From Micromonospora sp. NBC_00389 (lineage in GTDB: Bacteria > Actinomycetota > Actinomycetes > Mycobacteriales > Micromonosporaceae), in assembly GCF_036059255.1 (NCBI RefSeq), contig NZ_CP107947.1, positions 2,356,001-2,420,000 of the forward strand: a DNA stretch of 64,000 nucleotides. Direction: 5' to 3'. Shown here piece after piece: positions 49,225 to 57,505 of the stretch (positions are counted from its first letter, which is position 1; every line of letters starts with the position of its first letter). Position numbers and translations under genes: made by a program. Below the pieces are notes generated by a model that worked only from the letters and a program-made list of their open reading frames with translations, searched no databases and was not told the DNA's origin.

Positions 49225-49324
49225 AGATAAGATGGTATGGTGTGGGCATGCCTGCGAAAGCCGCGTGGCGCCGCTGGCCGACGTCGATGGCAGCCGAAGA
49301 GGACTACGCGGACGAGGACGCCTG

Positions 49325-50473
49325 GTGAAGATTGTCGTGCAGGTCCGGCTGTTCCCGGACGCCGCTCAGCAGGCGGCGTTGCGGGCCACTGTGGGCCTGT
49401 GCAACGACGCCGCGAACGTCGCCTCCGGGTTGGCGTACCAGCGGCGGGTGTTCGCCAAGCAGTCGTTGCAGCGGCTCACCTACGGCCAGTTGAAGGACAT
49501 GGGTCTGTCCGCGCAGCCCGCCATCCACGTCGCCCGGAAGGTATCCGGCGCGTACGCCGCCCTGACGGCCAACATCCAGGCCGGCAACCTCGGCAAGCCA
49601 GCCTCGAAGAGGCGCCAGGCCGCCGAGGGCAAACCGATCCGGTTCCGTCGCGACGCGGCGCAGCCGTTCGACGACCGTTGCCTGTCCTGGCAACTGGCTG
49701 CCCGCACCGTGTCGATCTGGACGGTCGCTGGCCGATCCGGGCCGATCCGGTTCGGCTGCTCCGACCAGCAGCACGCCACCCTGGTCGCGCACCGCCGCGG
49801 CGAGTCGGACCTGGTCTGCCGCGACGGCAAGTGGTTCCTGTACGCCACCTGCGACATCCCCGACACCGCGACCAAGGAACCGGACGGGTTCCTCGGCGTC
49901 GACCTCGGCATCGCCAACCTCGCCACCGACTCCGACGGCCGCCACCACAGCGGCAAAGCCACAAACCGCATCCGGCACCGTAACCAGCGCCTCCGCGCGA
50001 AACTCCAGGCCATCGGCACCAAGTCCGCCAAGCGGCTGCTGAAGAAACGCCGCCGCAAGGAATCCCGGTTCGCCGCCGACACCAACCACCGCATCGCCAA
50101 GAGCATCGTGACCGAGGCCGAACGCACCGGCCGCGGAATCGCCCTGGAAGACCTGGGCGGCATCCGCGACCGGGTACGGCTCCGACGGCCCCAGCGGGTC
50201 ACGCTGCACTCGTGGGCGTTCCACCAACTCGGCCAGTACATCGCCTACAAGGCGAAGCGGTCCGCAGTGGCGGTCGTGCACGTCGACCCGGCGTACACCT
50301 CGCAGGGATGCTCCGCCTGCGGACACGTCGCCAAGGCCAACCGGCCCAACCAATCCACCTTCCACTGCCGGTCGTGCGGCTTCGCCGAGCACGCCGACCG
50401 GAACGCAGCCCGCAACATCGCCGCACGCGGTGTTACAGGCTGGGCAGCCGTCAGCCTGCCAAACGCGGCGTGA
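49325..50473 (+). CDS. tnpB: TnpB, RNA-guided nuclease of the IS605 element
   Basis: 382 residues from GTG 49325. The RuvC-like nuclease has its three acids in GVDLGIANLA, IALEDLGGI and HADRNAARNI, and the zinc ribbon is CSACGH and CRSCGF. An N-terminal wedge/REC part begins with VKIVVQVRLFPDAAQQ, the normal start of the family, so the in-frame ATG at 49232 is less likely. TnpB uses a guide RNA from the right end of the element to cut empty donor sites. Catalytic residues are complete. Confidence 0.9.
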   Translation: MKIVVQVRLFPDAAQQAALRATVGLCNDAANVASGLAYQRRVFAKQSLQRLTYGQLKDMGLSAQPAIHVARKVSGAYAALTANIQAGNLGKPASKRRQAAEGKPIRFRRDAAQPFDDRCLSWQLAARTVSIWTVAGRSGPIRFGCSDQQHATLVAHRRGESDLVCRDGKWFLYATCDIPDTATKEPDGFLGVDLGIANLATDSDGRHHSGKATNRIRHRNQRLRAKLQAIGTKSAKRLLKKRRRKESRFAADTNHRIAKSIVTEAERTGRGIALEDLGGIRDRVRLRRPQRVTLHSWAFHQLGQYIAYKAKRSAVAVVHVDPAYTSQGCSACGHVAKANRPNQSTFHCRSCGFAEHADRNAARNIAARGVTGWAAVSLPNAA

Positions 50474-50531
50474 CCTCGTGCTCATCACCACGAGCCGTCA
50501 CGATCCGCAAGCTCGGCCCTCCAGGGTCGAG
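50470..50531 (+). ncRNA. Candidate omega RNA 3' part / right-end hairpins of the IS
   Basis: Directly at the tnpB stop, GTGAC-CTCGTG (50470-50480) pairs with CACGAG-CC-GTCAC (50489-50501), an 11-bp stem with a 2-base bulge, followed by the CTCGGCCCT hairpin (50512-50531). In this family the guide RNA covers the end of tnpB and the right end, with the guide just beyond. The extent of the RNA is inferred, not seen. Confidence 0.5.
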
Positions 50532-50540
50532 CAGCTGACC

Positions 50541-50803
50541 GGAAGCCCGGGCACAACTGGTCGCGGCCGGCCTGGAACCCAAGCGGGGGCAGGGGCCGGG
50601 CGGGGCGTAGGCGGCGGCGATTGGGGATTGGGGATGGGGATTTCGGCCCGGCCGGGCCGTTGAGGACCGGTCGACGCGAGCGGGCAGGGGGCAGGATGGC
50701 GGGTGGCGTCGGTCACAGCGGCCGGCGTCGAGCGGCGCAGGCGGCTCGCCGGGCGGGGAAGGGCGGGAAGGGCCGGGCCGCGTCGGCGGGAGGGAGGCGC
50801 GTG
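50541..50803. other. Gene-free G-rich stretch right of the IS element
   Basis: No gene is supported. Two G-run clusters occur on the plus strand: four runs within 50585-50605 and three GGGG runs within 50623-50639, both able to form G-quadruplex-like structures. The reductase gene begins at the right edge behind GGGAGG. Confidence 0.4.
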
Positions 50804-51946
50804 GTGAGCGAGGAGTTCGATGTGGTGGTGGTGGGAGCGGGGCCGGCCGGGGCGGCCGCCGCGCTGACGGCCCGCCGTGCGGGTGCCAGTGTGCTGCTGC
50901 TGGACCGGGCCGACTTTCCCCGGGACAAGGCGTGCGGCGACGGGATCGCCGCGCACTCGGTGGACGTGCTCGCCGAACTGGGCGTGACCGAGGCGGTGGC
51001 GGGATACGCCCCGCTGCCCGCGCTGCGCATGATCGCCCCGGGCGGTGGCGCGGTGGCCCGGGCGCTGCCCCGGCCGGCGTACACCGTGCCCCGGCAGGTC
51101 TTCGACGCGCGGCTGGTGGCGGCCGCGGTGGCTGCCGGCGCGCAGCTGCGCCGGCACACCGTCCGCCAGGTCGAGCCGCGTGCCGCCCGGGTGGTGCTCG
51201 ACGGGGAGCTGTCCGGCCGGGTGGTGGTGGGCGCGGACGGCGCCGGGTCGGTGGTGCGCCGGGCACTCGGTCACCCGGTGAACCCCGACCGGCACCTGGC
51301 GCTGGCCATCCGGGGGTACGCGCCGGCGCTGCCCGGCCCGTCCGAGCAGGTCATCGTCACCTCGCGGGCGCGCTGGCCGGCGTACGCCTGGTCGTTTCCG
51401 ATCGGCGACGGGCGGGCGAACGTCGGGTACGGGGAGGTGCTGCGCGGTGAGCCGCTGAGCCGGGCGTACCTGCTGGATCGGCTGGCCGCGCTGCTGCCCG
51501 GCACCGACCTCGGGACGGTGACCGCGCTGCGCGCCCACCACCTGCCGCTGTCCACCCATCGGCCCGCACCGGGGCAGGGCCGCACCCTGCTGGTCGGGGA
51601 CGCGTTGTCGCTGATCAACCCGTTCACCGGGGAGGGCATCTTCTATGCGCTGCTCTCCGGCGCGCTGGCCGGGGCGGCGGCGGCTCACGCACCCGAGGGT
51701 GCCGCCCGTCGCTACGCCGACGGACTGCGCCGCCGCCTCGGCACCCACCTGCGGCACAGCTCGGTGGCAGCCTGGTTGGCGCGACGCCGGCGAGTGGTCG
51801 ACGCGGCGGTCCGGGCGGCCCGTCGGGACGACCGGGTGTTCGACGATGTGGTGGAGCTGGGGCTCGGCGACGGGCGGCTCACCGCCCGCACCCTGGCCAT
51901 GATCGGCATCGCGCTGCCAGGCGGGGATGGGCCTCCGAGGCGATGA
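50804..51946 (+). CDS. Geranylgeranyl-reductase-family FAD oxidoreductase
   Basis: 380-residue flavoprotein that saturates double bonds of prenyl chains. The FAD loop is VVVGAGPAGAAAALTARRAG, then CGDGIAAHSVDVL (the CGGG/CGDG-type motif), and GDALSLINPFTGEGIFYAL for the second FAD contact. The C-terminal helical part is typical. GGGAGG places the start at one of two adjacent GTG codons; the second is used. The next gene makes a polyprenyl diphosphate, so the likely substrate is a polyprenyl or menaquinone side chain. Confidence 0.87.
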   Translation: MSEEFDVVVVGAGPAGAAAALTARRAGASVLLLDRADFPRDKACGDGIAAHSVDVLAELGVTEAVAGYAPLPALRMIAPGGGAVARALPRPAYTVPRQVFDARLVAAAVAAGAQLRRHTVRQVEPRAARVVLDGELSGRVVVGADGAGSVVRRALGHPVNPDRHLALAIRGYAPALPGPSEQVIVTSRARWPAYAWSFPIGDGRANVGYGEVLRGEPLSRAYLLDRLAALLPGTDLGTVTALRAHHLPLSTHRPAPGQGRTLLVGDALSLINPFTGEGIFYALLSGALAGAAAAHAPEGAARRYADGLRRRLGTHLRHSSVAAWLARRRRVVDAAVRAARRDDRVFDDVVELGLGDGRLTARTLAMIGIALPGGDGPPRR

Positions 51947-51977
51947 TCCGCCCCGCGGGTCGCTACGCTGCTAGGTG

Positions 51978-52748
51978 ATGACGCTGCGGAACCTTATCTA
52001 CTCCGTGTACGAGCGCCGGCTCACGGCGAAGCTCGCGGGTAAGCCGGTGCCCCGACACGTCGGGGTGATGTGCGACGGCAACCGCCGGTGGGCGAGGGAG
52101 ATGGGCTTCGTCGACCCGAACGACGGGCACCGGGTCGGCGCCGCGAAGATCAAACACGTCCTCGGCTGGTGCGACCAGGCCGGCATCGGGCACGTCACGC
52201 TCTACCTGCTGGCCACGGACAACCTGCGCCGGCCGGCCCGCGAGCTGGACCCGCTGCTGAAGATCATCGAGGATCTGGTGGTGGAGTTGGCCGAGGAGGG
52301 CAACCCCTGGCGGCTGCGCATCGTCGGCGCGCTCGACCTGCTGCCCGCGCAGACCGCGGCGGCGCTCAAGGGCGCCGAGGAGCGCACCCGGGAGCGCAGC
52401 GGCGGCGCGGAGGTCAACATCGCGGTGGGCTACGGCGGCCGGCGGGAGATCACCGACGCGGTCCGCTCGCTGCTGCTGGAGCACGCCGCCTCGGGCGGCA
52501 CCATCGAGGAGTTGGCCGAGGTGCTGGACGTCGAGCACATCAGCGAGCACCTCTACACCCGCGGCCAGCCCGACCCCGACCTGGTCATCCGCACCAGTGG
52601 CGAGCAGCGCCTGTCCGGCTTCATGCTCTGGCAGTCCGCGCACTCGGAGTTCTACTTCTGCGAGCTCAACTGGCCGGATTTCCGGCATATCGACTTCCTG
52701 CGCGCACTCCGCTCGTACGCCACCCGGCAACGCCGCTACGGCGTCTGA
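51978..52748 (+). CDS. Cis-prenyltransferase (short-chain Z-isoprenyl diphosphate synthase type)
   Basis: 256-residue undecaprenyl-diphosphate-synthase family enzyme. The catalytic Asp is in MCDGNRRWAREMG, and RTSGEQRLSGFMLWQ is the C-terminal allylic-substrate motif. NRRWAR and the following GHRVGAAKIKHVLGWC resemble mycobacterial Rv1086 (Z-farnesyl diphosphate synthase) more than the long-chain enzymes (DGNGRWA), so a short product is suggested. TACGCT lies 8 bases before the ATG. It is coupled in position to the reductase gene. Confidence 0.85.
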   Translation: MTLRNLIYSVYERRLTAKLAGKPVPRHVGVMCDGNRRWAREMGFVDPNDGHRVGAAKIKHVLGWCDQAGIGHVTLYLLATDNLRRPARELDPLLKIIEDLVVELAEEGNPWRLRIVGALDLLPAQTAAALKGAEERTRERSGGAEVNIAVGYGGRREITDAVRSLLLEHAASGGTIEELAEVLDVEHISEHLYTRGQPDPDLVIRTSGEQRLSGFMLWQSAHSEFYFCELNWPDFRHIDFLRALRSYATRQRRYGV

Positions 52749-52771
52749 GCGGGCAGCGCCGCTCAGACGCC
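52740..52771. terminator. Convergent terminator hairpin
   Basis: GGCGTCTGAGCG (52740-52751) and CGCTCAGACGCC (52760-52771) form a perfect 12-bp stem with an 8-base loop between the prenyltransferase and trehalose-phosphatase genes. The TGA of the former lies in the left arm. Confidence 0.7.
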
Positions 52772-52779
52772 CGGCCCGC

Positions 52780-53604
52780 TCAGGGCAGGTGGGTCAGCGC
52801 CCGGGTGAGGAAGTCACCCAGAGCGGCCGGGGACTCGATGGTCAGGTCGGCGGCGTTGGCCACCTCATGGCCGGTCTCCGGGTTGGCCACCGCGACGCAG
52901 ACGCCGAAGAAGTCCGGGTCGGCGGCGGCCCGGGCGCGCAGCGCGGCGAACGCCTTGATGTCCGAGACGTCGTCGCCGAAGTACCAGGCGCCGGTGGCAT
53001 CCCGGACCACCTCGCCGATGACCATGCCCTTGTCCCGGTCGACGGGCGGCTTGAGCTCCAGCACCATCCGCCCGGCCTGCACCCGTAGCCCCAGTCGGTC
53101 GGCCTGCGCCTGCCCCCACTGCTGCACGGTCGGCCCGAGCTGCGGCGCGGTACGCCAGTGCAGCGCGACGGAGAGCCGCTTGTATTCGACCAGCGTGCCC
53201 GGCGGCAGCTCCGCCCGAGCCAGGTCGGCCAGCTCCGACATGGTCGGCACCCAGGGCAGCGCGGCCGGTTCCGTGACGGTCTCGCCGCCGGAGTGGCTGT
53301 GCTCCAGCCCGTAGAGGCCGTAGAGATCCACGCCGGCGAGCCCACCGAGTTGGTCCCGGAGGAACTCGACCGGTCGGGCGGAGACGATCGCGACCCGCTG
53401 CACCACCAGGGCCAGGGCCTCGATGGCGGCCAGCGCCTTGGGAGCGGGGCGTACCGCGGTCGGATCGTCGTCGACGGGCGCGAGCGTGCCGTCGAAGTCG
53501 AAGAAGAGCACGGTCCCCCCGGCCCGGCCGGCGGTGGTTCGCCAGGCCTGGTCGGCGTTCAACGGGGTCCTCGGCTGCTGATTGCCCAGATTCAACGGCG
53601 GCAC
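52780..53604 (-). CDS. otsB: Trehalose-6-phosphate phosphatase
   Basis: 274-residue HAD-superfamily phosphatase that removes phosphate from trehalose 6-phosphate. Motif I is FFDFDGTLAPV, motif II VSARPV, and the last motif GDDVSDIKAF; the cap domain lies between (EYKRLSVALHW, LELKPPVDRDKG). GTG 53604 is preferred because TACGCT stands 7 bases upstream, giving a leaderless message; an ATG at 53637 is possible. The synthase OtsA is not in this window. Confidence 0.88.
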   Translation of the reverse strand: MPPLNLGNQQPRTPLNADQAWRTTAGRAGGTVLFFDFDGTLAPVDDDPTAVRPAPKALAAIEALALVVQRVAIVSARPVEFLRDQLGGLAGVDLYGLYGLEHSHSGGETVTEPAALPWVPTMSELADLARAELPPGTLVEYKRLSVALHWRTAPQLGPTVQQWGQAQADRLGLRVQAGRMVLELKPPVDRDKGMVIGEVVRDATGAWYFGDDVSDIKAFAALRARAAADPDFFGVCVAVANPETGHEVANAADLTIESPAALGDFLTRALTHLP

Positions 53605-53671
53605 GCGCGTCAGCGTACCCCGGCGATCGGGGCTCATTCCTGGCCGAGCGGACCCGTTCGGCGGCGTGTGG

Positions 53672-54025
53672 TCAGCGTTCGGCGGCCCCTCGTCCGCGGC
53701 GGCCGAACGGCACCACCGCAGCATCCTGGCCGTGGCTCAGCAGATATCCCTCCACGAACCCGGTGTTGCGATCACCGGTGTGGTTCTCGATCTCATTGAG
53801 CCGTGCGACCAGGAACTCGGTGAGTGCGCTGATCCGGTCGTTCAGCCGCTCGTGCAGCTCGGCGACGACGGCCAGGATGACCGCGGTGCCGGCGCTGGTG
53901 AGCGCGAGGAGGTTGACGAGCATTGGAAGCTGCCCGCCGTTGACCGCGAGGGTCACCACGTTGCCGGTCAGCCACAGTGTCATCGACACCGTGGCGACCA
54001 CGACTGCCAACCACTTCAGGGCCAT
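53672..54025 (-). CDS. Small two-helix membrane protein
   Basis: 117 residues with two membrane helices (WLAVVVATVSMTLWLTGNVV and MLVNLLALTSAGTAVILAVV) and a charged C-terminal half (AELHERLNDRISALTEFLVA and onward). The ATG follows an AGGAGGGG ribosome site. I do not recognise the family. It lies 162 bp downstream of an XRE regulator on the same strand and might be under its control. Confidence 0.62.
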   Translation of the reverse strand: MALKWLAVVVATVSMTLWLTGNVVTLAVNGGQLPMLVNLLALTSAGTAVILAVVAELHERLNDRISALTEFLVARLNEIENHTGDRNTGFVEGYLLSHGQDAAVVPFGRRGRGAAER

Positions 54026-54187
54026 GGACAGACCCCTCCTTTTGTCCCGCAGGGCTGGGTTCGGCCTTGTCCCGTCCCCCCGCCGATGACGAGCCCAAGC
54101 AGTACGAATAGGGACGCTAGCGTGCCCGTTCCGGCCCCGCAGGCAAACGAATGAACCCGACCAGGCGTTCTTTCGCCATCTGAGGAA

Positions 54188-54631
54188 CTACCCTGCTTGA
54201 TTCCCTCTTTTTCGGACATCGGTCGGCAACGTTGGTCGGTATGCGAGGTAACGGATGGTTTCGCGGATGTGGAACTTCTCCGCGTCCGACACGTTCGGAT
54301 CAACCAGCCGGCGCAGCAACGCCTCCACGTCCGGGTCCATCGGAGGTGCCGGTTGGCCGGCGCGAGGGCCGGCGGCGGTGCGGTCCCAGCCGAGCGCGGC
54401 GAAGGCGGCGGCCGGATTCAGCCCGAGGCCCTCACAGAAGGCGACCACCCGTTCGGCCTCCGGATCACTGGCCCAGTCGCCCCGGACCCACCGGTTGATG
54501 GTCTGCCGGGAGACGCCGGTGCGCCGGGACACCTCGGTGCCGCTCCAGGCCCGGGTCGCCCGCGCCTCGTCGAGCGCACGCCGGACGAAGGTGGCGAAGG
54601 CGATCTTCCGCGCGTTGGCCGTCTCGGTCAC
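54188..54631 (-). CDS. XRE-type helix-turn-helix regulator
   Basis: 147 residues. The DNA-binding domain is at the N-terminus: WSGTEVSRRTGVSRQTINRW followed by VRGDWASDPEAERV. The C-terminal part (PDVEALLRRLVDPNVSDAEK, then HIRETIRYLAYRPT) is a short helical region often seen in actinomycete regulators. GTG 54631 is leaderless, 6 bases after TACCGT (54643-54638, minus). Palindromes of the type GTCAC..GTGAC lie over the start and upstream, pointing to autoregulation. Confidence 0.8.
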   Translation of the reverse strand: MTETANARKIAFATFVRRALDEARATRAWSGTEVSRRTGVSRQTINRWVRGDWASDPEAERVVAFCEGLGLNPAAAFAALGWDRTAAGPRAGQPAPPMDPDVEALLRRLVDPNVSDAEKFHIRETIRYLAYRPTLPTDVRKRGNQAG

Positions 54632-54698
54632 CCCGTGACGGTACGGCCACCCGGCTGTGGGGGCGTGCTCTGGCACGCTGCTGTCACGCGAACGTGAC
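54627..54698. promoter_or_regulatory. Palindromes at the XRE promoter
   Basis: GTCAC-CCC-GTGAC (54627-54639) covers the -10 box and GTG start of the XRE gene, and GTCACG-CGAA-CGTGAC (54683-54698) lies 55 bp further upstream. A GTCACG half-site occurs again at 54807, before the divergent small ORF. They are natural candidates for binding by the XRE protein. Confidence 0.5.
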
Positions 54699-54815
54699 GG
54701 ATGCTTCGGATTTCTGGTAAACGATCCAGCGCCGCTCTTGAGGGGTCTCACCCGGGCAGAATAGATGCTCCTAGTGGTGGCGGTAAACGCCCGAAAAGCT
54801 GATACTGTCACGCTC

Positions 54816-54899
54816 ATGGGACAATCTACGGTGTGTCTCGTGCATGAGACGACTGGTGCTCACATGCGTCACGCCTCCGGTGCCTGGGAGGTGTGGTGA
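54816..54899 (+). CDS. 27-codon upstream small ORF, coupled to the next gene
   Basis: ATG 54816 opens a frame of 27 codons (MGQSTVCLVHETTGAHM, ending WEVW) whose TGA overlaps the GTG of the next gene (GTGA, 54896-54899). GATACT (54801-54806) is a possible -10 box. The overlap suggests translational coupling. There is no homology that I recognise, so it may be only a leader. Confidence 0.4.
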   Translation: MGQSTVCLVHETTGAHMRHASGAWEVW

Positions 54900-55240
54900 C
54901 CGAGCTCGCCACCCGAGCCCAGGCCTTCGGGCTGATCGCCGAGGGAGTGGCCGCAGGGCTGAGCGCCCCCTGGCGCCTCTACCTCGCCCGAGGCTGCCGC
55001 TACCTGTCGCTGAGCGTCGGCGACCGCGACGAGTGGAACTCCTGGCGTACCCATCTCGGCTGCCCTGAGCTGAGCGTCCGGGTCTACGACGCGGGCGGCG
55101 AGATCCGCCGCTCCTCGGTCGCCGAGGTCGTCTTGGACGGCTGCCGGATCAGCGTCGAGCTGGTCGAGGAGGTCAGCACCGACGACCTGGACCGGCTGCT
55201 GGTCGCGGATCCCACCACCGTCGAGCCGGAGGAGCGATGA
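54896..55240 (+). CDS. Small conserved-looking protein of unknown function
   Basis: 114 residues, probably cytosolic: a helical N-terminus (ELATRAQAFGLIAEGVAAGL) and alternating strands (RLYLARGCRYLSLSVGD, LSVRVYDAGGEI, CRISVELVEEV). There is no recognised domain. The GGGAGG before the GTG and the overlap with the upstream small ORF support the start. The next gene begins 31 bp after it, so the two are probably co-transcribed. Confidence 0.6.
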   Translation: MTELATRAQAFGLIAEGVAAGLSAPWRLYLARGCRYLSLSVGDRDEWNSWRTHLGCPELSVRVYDAGGEIRRSSVAEVVLDGCRISVELVEEVSTDDLDRLLVADPTTVEPEER

Positions 55241-55271
55241 CCCGACGTCCGGGGCCGGCCGGAGCCGCCCG

Positions 55272-55661
55272 ATGAGCCCATTCCTCGCGGTCTTCCTCGT
55301 CCTGGTGCTCGGTGCGACCAGCTACGCGGCCGGCCGGCTGCATGGGCAGCTCAGCTACCGCATCGGCTACCGCTTCGGCTACCGGCAGGGCTACTTCGAC
55401 GGCGACCGGGGTGCCTGGAACCGGCGCCGCCGCGACGCCCAGGCCGCGATCGCCTCCGCCCTGTCGGTCTCTCCAACGGGCGCCGTCCGGTCCGCCAGCA
55501 CCGTTGCCCGCGCCGGCAGTGGCGCGGGCCCCGGCACCGTCGCCCGGGCCGGCACTGTCGTGGGCCCCGGCACCACCTACACCGGCTCGTCGTTCACCGC
55601 GCCGGCCGCCCCGATCACCGGGCGGCACCCGACCGGCACGCTCGTCCGACGGACCGGCTGA
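55272..55661 (+). CDS. Small single-pass membrane protein with GYR repeats
   Basis: 129 residues. An N-terminal hydrophobic helix (LAVFLVLVLGATSYAAG) is followed by YRIGYRFGYRQGYFDGDRG, a Tyr/Gly/Arg repeat, and then a Ser/Gly/Thr-rich tail. The function is unknown and no family is recognised. It follows the preceding small gene closely on the same strand. Confidence 0.58.
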   Translation: MSPFLAVFLVLVLGATSYAAGRLHGQLSYRIGYRFGYRQGYFDGDRGAWNRRRRDAQAAIASALSVSPTGAVRSASTVARAGSGAGPGTVARAGTVVGPGTTYTGSSFTAPAAPITGRHPTGTLVRRTG

Positions 55662-55775
55662 GGTCGGTCGGCGGGCCGTCAAGCGCGGACCCGCCGACCG
55701 CCACCACGAGCGCGGTGCGTCGTCCGCGGCGGACACGCACCGTCGGGGCCACGTCAGACCGGTGACGGTGGCCCC

Positions 55776-55816
55776 GCCGGCCGGGATGCGCGCAGGGGGC
55801 ATGCATCCCGGCCGGC
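55776..55816. terminator. Terminator-like hairpin after the small-gene operon
   Basis: GCCGGCCGGGATGC (55776-55789) and GCATCCCGGCCGGC (55803-55816) form a perfect 14-bp stem with a 13-base loop, about 115 bp after the last small gene. The rest of 55662-55949 contains nothing else that I can support. Confidence 0.6.
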
Positions 55817-55949
55817 TTCGCCGCGCCGATCCCGGCCGTACTTCTCCCGGCCGGCCAGCGCCCCGGTCGGCGGGCTGTTCACACGGCTGTCCCCGGAGAT
55901 CCACGATCGCCCTCTAGCCGGGACGGTCCGCCGCCGCTAGCGTCTAGGC

Positions 55950-56093
55950 ATGGCACGGGGTTCTCCCGAGCCAACCGGCCCGCCCGGACCTGCGACCTCG
56001 CGCACGGGGCCCGCATCCGACCCCGTGTCTCCGGGCACCGGACGAGGCGGAACACGGGTGGCCGGGTGCCCATCCGTCGGAGCAGGCCTGTGA
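55950..56093 (+). CDS. 47-codon leaderless small ORF, coupled to phoH
   Basis: ATG 55950 lies 6 bases after TAGCGT (55938-55943). The frame codes for a Pro/Gly/Ser-rich peptide ([18 protein letters not shown] at the start) and its TGA overlaps the GTG of the phoH gene. This gives the phoH gene a promoter and a coupled translation start. The peptide has no recognised fold and may be only a device for translation. Confidence 0.42.
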   Translation: MARGSPEPTGPPGPATSRTGPASDPVSPGTGRGGTRVAGCPSVGAGL

Positions 56094-57505
56094 CGACTCG
56101 CCGTACCACCGCCGGTGCCGACCAGACCCCGGCCGCGACTGCCACGACCCGCCGCGCCACCCGGAGCCGCCGTACGGCGGCCGCCGCGCCGGCCGATCCC
56201 AAGGAGCCGCGACCAGCCGGCCAGGCGTTCGTCCTGGACACGTCCGTGCTGCTCTCCGACCCGGCGGCATTCCACCGGTTCGCCGAGCACGAGGTGGTGC
56301 TGCCACTGGTGGTCATCACCGAGTTGGAGGGCAAGCGGCACCATCCGGAGCTGGGCTGGTTCGCCCGACAGTCGCTGCGGATGCTCGACGAGCTGCGGAT
56401 CCAGCACGGTCGGTTGGATCGTCCCGTGCCCGCCAACGACGCCGGCGGCACGCTGCGGGTGGAGCTGAACCACACCGACGACGGCGTACTGCCGCCCGGG
56501 TTCCGCACCGAGAGCAACGACGCCCGCATCCTCTCCGTGGCGCTCAACCTCGCCGCCGAAGGGCGGGAGGTCACCCTGGTCAGCAAGGACATGCCGCTGC
56601 GGGTCAAGGCCGCCTCGGTGGGCCTGCGGGCTGACGAGTACCGGCACGGCCAGGCCAGCGATCCGACCTGGACCGGGATGTCCGAGCTGGAGCTGGGTGA
56701 GGAGCAGATCGGTCGGTTGTACGCCGGTGAGTCGCTCGACATCGACGAGGCGGCCGGGCTGCCCTGCCACACCGGCCTGGTGCTGCACTCGGCGCGCGGC
56801 TCCGCGCTCGGCCGGGTGTTGCCGGACAAGTCGGTGCGGTTGGTCCGGGGTGATCGGGAGGCGTTCGGGCTGCACGGCCGCTCGGCCGAGCAGCGGGTCG
56901 CCCTCGACCTGCTGCTCGACGAGTCGATCGGGATCGTTTCGCTGGGCGGTCGGGCCGGCACCGGCAAGTCGGCGTTGGCGCTCTGCGCCGGGCTGGAGGC
57001 GGTGATGGAGCGCCGCCGGCACAAGAAGGTGATCGTGTTCCGCCCGCTGTACGCCGTCGGCGGCCAGGAGTTGGGCTACCTGCCCGGGTCGGAGTCGGAG
57101 AAGATGTCGCCGTGGGCCCAGGCGGTCTTCGACACGCTCGGCGCGGTGGTGCACGAGAACGTTCTGGAGGAGGTCACCTCGCGGGGCATCCTGGAGGTGC
57201 TGCCGCTGACCCACATCCGTGGGCGCAGCCTGCACGACGCCTTCGTGATCGTGGACGAGGCCCAGTCTCTGGAGCGCGGGGTCCTGCTGACCGTGCTGTC
57301 CCGGATCGGGCAGGGCTCACGGGTGGTGCTCACCCACGACGTGGCCCAGCGGGACAATCTGCGGGTTGGCCGGCATGACGGCGTGACGGCGGTCATCGAG
57401 GCGCTCAAGGGCCATCCGCTCTTCGCCCATGTCACGCTCAGCCGTTCGGAGCGGTCGCCGATCGCAGCGATGGTGACGGATCTGTTGGAGGACATCCCAC
57501 TCTGA
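56090..57505 (+). CDS. PIN-PhoH ATPase (YlaK/PhoH2 type)
   Basis: 471-residue RNA-acting protein. After a basic tail the PIN nuclease domain (about 48-180) begins with [12 protein letters not shown] and keeps its acidic residues ([21 protein letters not shown]). The PhoH ATPase domain follows with Walker [14 protein letters not shown] and Walker B VIVDEAQS. PhoH2-type proteins act as RNA helicase/RNase in mycobacteria. The GTG overlaps the stop of an upstream small ORF, which favours this start over GTG 56066. Confidence 0.9.
   Translation: MTTRRTTAGADQTPAATATTRRATRSRRTAAAAPADPKEPRPAGQAFVLDTSVLLSDPAAFHRFAEHEVVLPLVVITELEGKRHHPELGWFARQSLRMLDELRIQHGRLDRPVPANDAGGTLRVELNHTDDGVLPPGFRTESNDARILSVALNLAAEGREVTLVSKDMPLRVKAASVGLRADEYRHGQASDPTWTGMSELELGEEQIGRLYAGESLDIDEAAGLPCHTGLVLHSARGSALGRVLPDKSVRLVRGDREAFGLHGRSAEQRVALDLLLDESIGIVSLGGRAGTGKSALALCAGLEAVMERRRHKKVIVFRPLYAVGGQELGYLPGSESEKMSPWAQAVFDTLGAVVHENVLEEVTSRGILEVLPLTHIRGRSLHDAFVIVDEAQSLERGVLLTVLSRIGQGSRVVLTHDVAQRDNLRVGRHDGVTAVIEALKGHPLFAHVTLSRSERSPIAAMVTDLLEDIPL

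Larger units (their letters stand above)
48755..50540. mobile_element. IS605-type insertion sequence (divergent tnpA and tnpB), ends approximate
   Basis: A Y1 transposase gene and a TnpB gene lie back to back with about 100 bp between starts, the IS605 layout. Subterminal hairpins are present outside both genes: CCTGGTCC-TTCA-GGGCCGGG (48763-48782) on the left and CTCGGCCCT-CC-AGGGTCGAG (50512-50531) on the right. The precise cleavage sites cannot be fixed without an empty-site comparison. Both coding regions look intact, so the element may be active. Confidence 0.75.

Noticed and set aside
49232..49324. N-terminal extension of TnpB from ATG 49232
   Set aside because: TnpB proteins normally begin with the VKIVVQVRLFP-type segment; the extra 31 residues look like translated promoter DNA.
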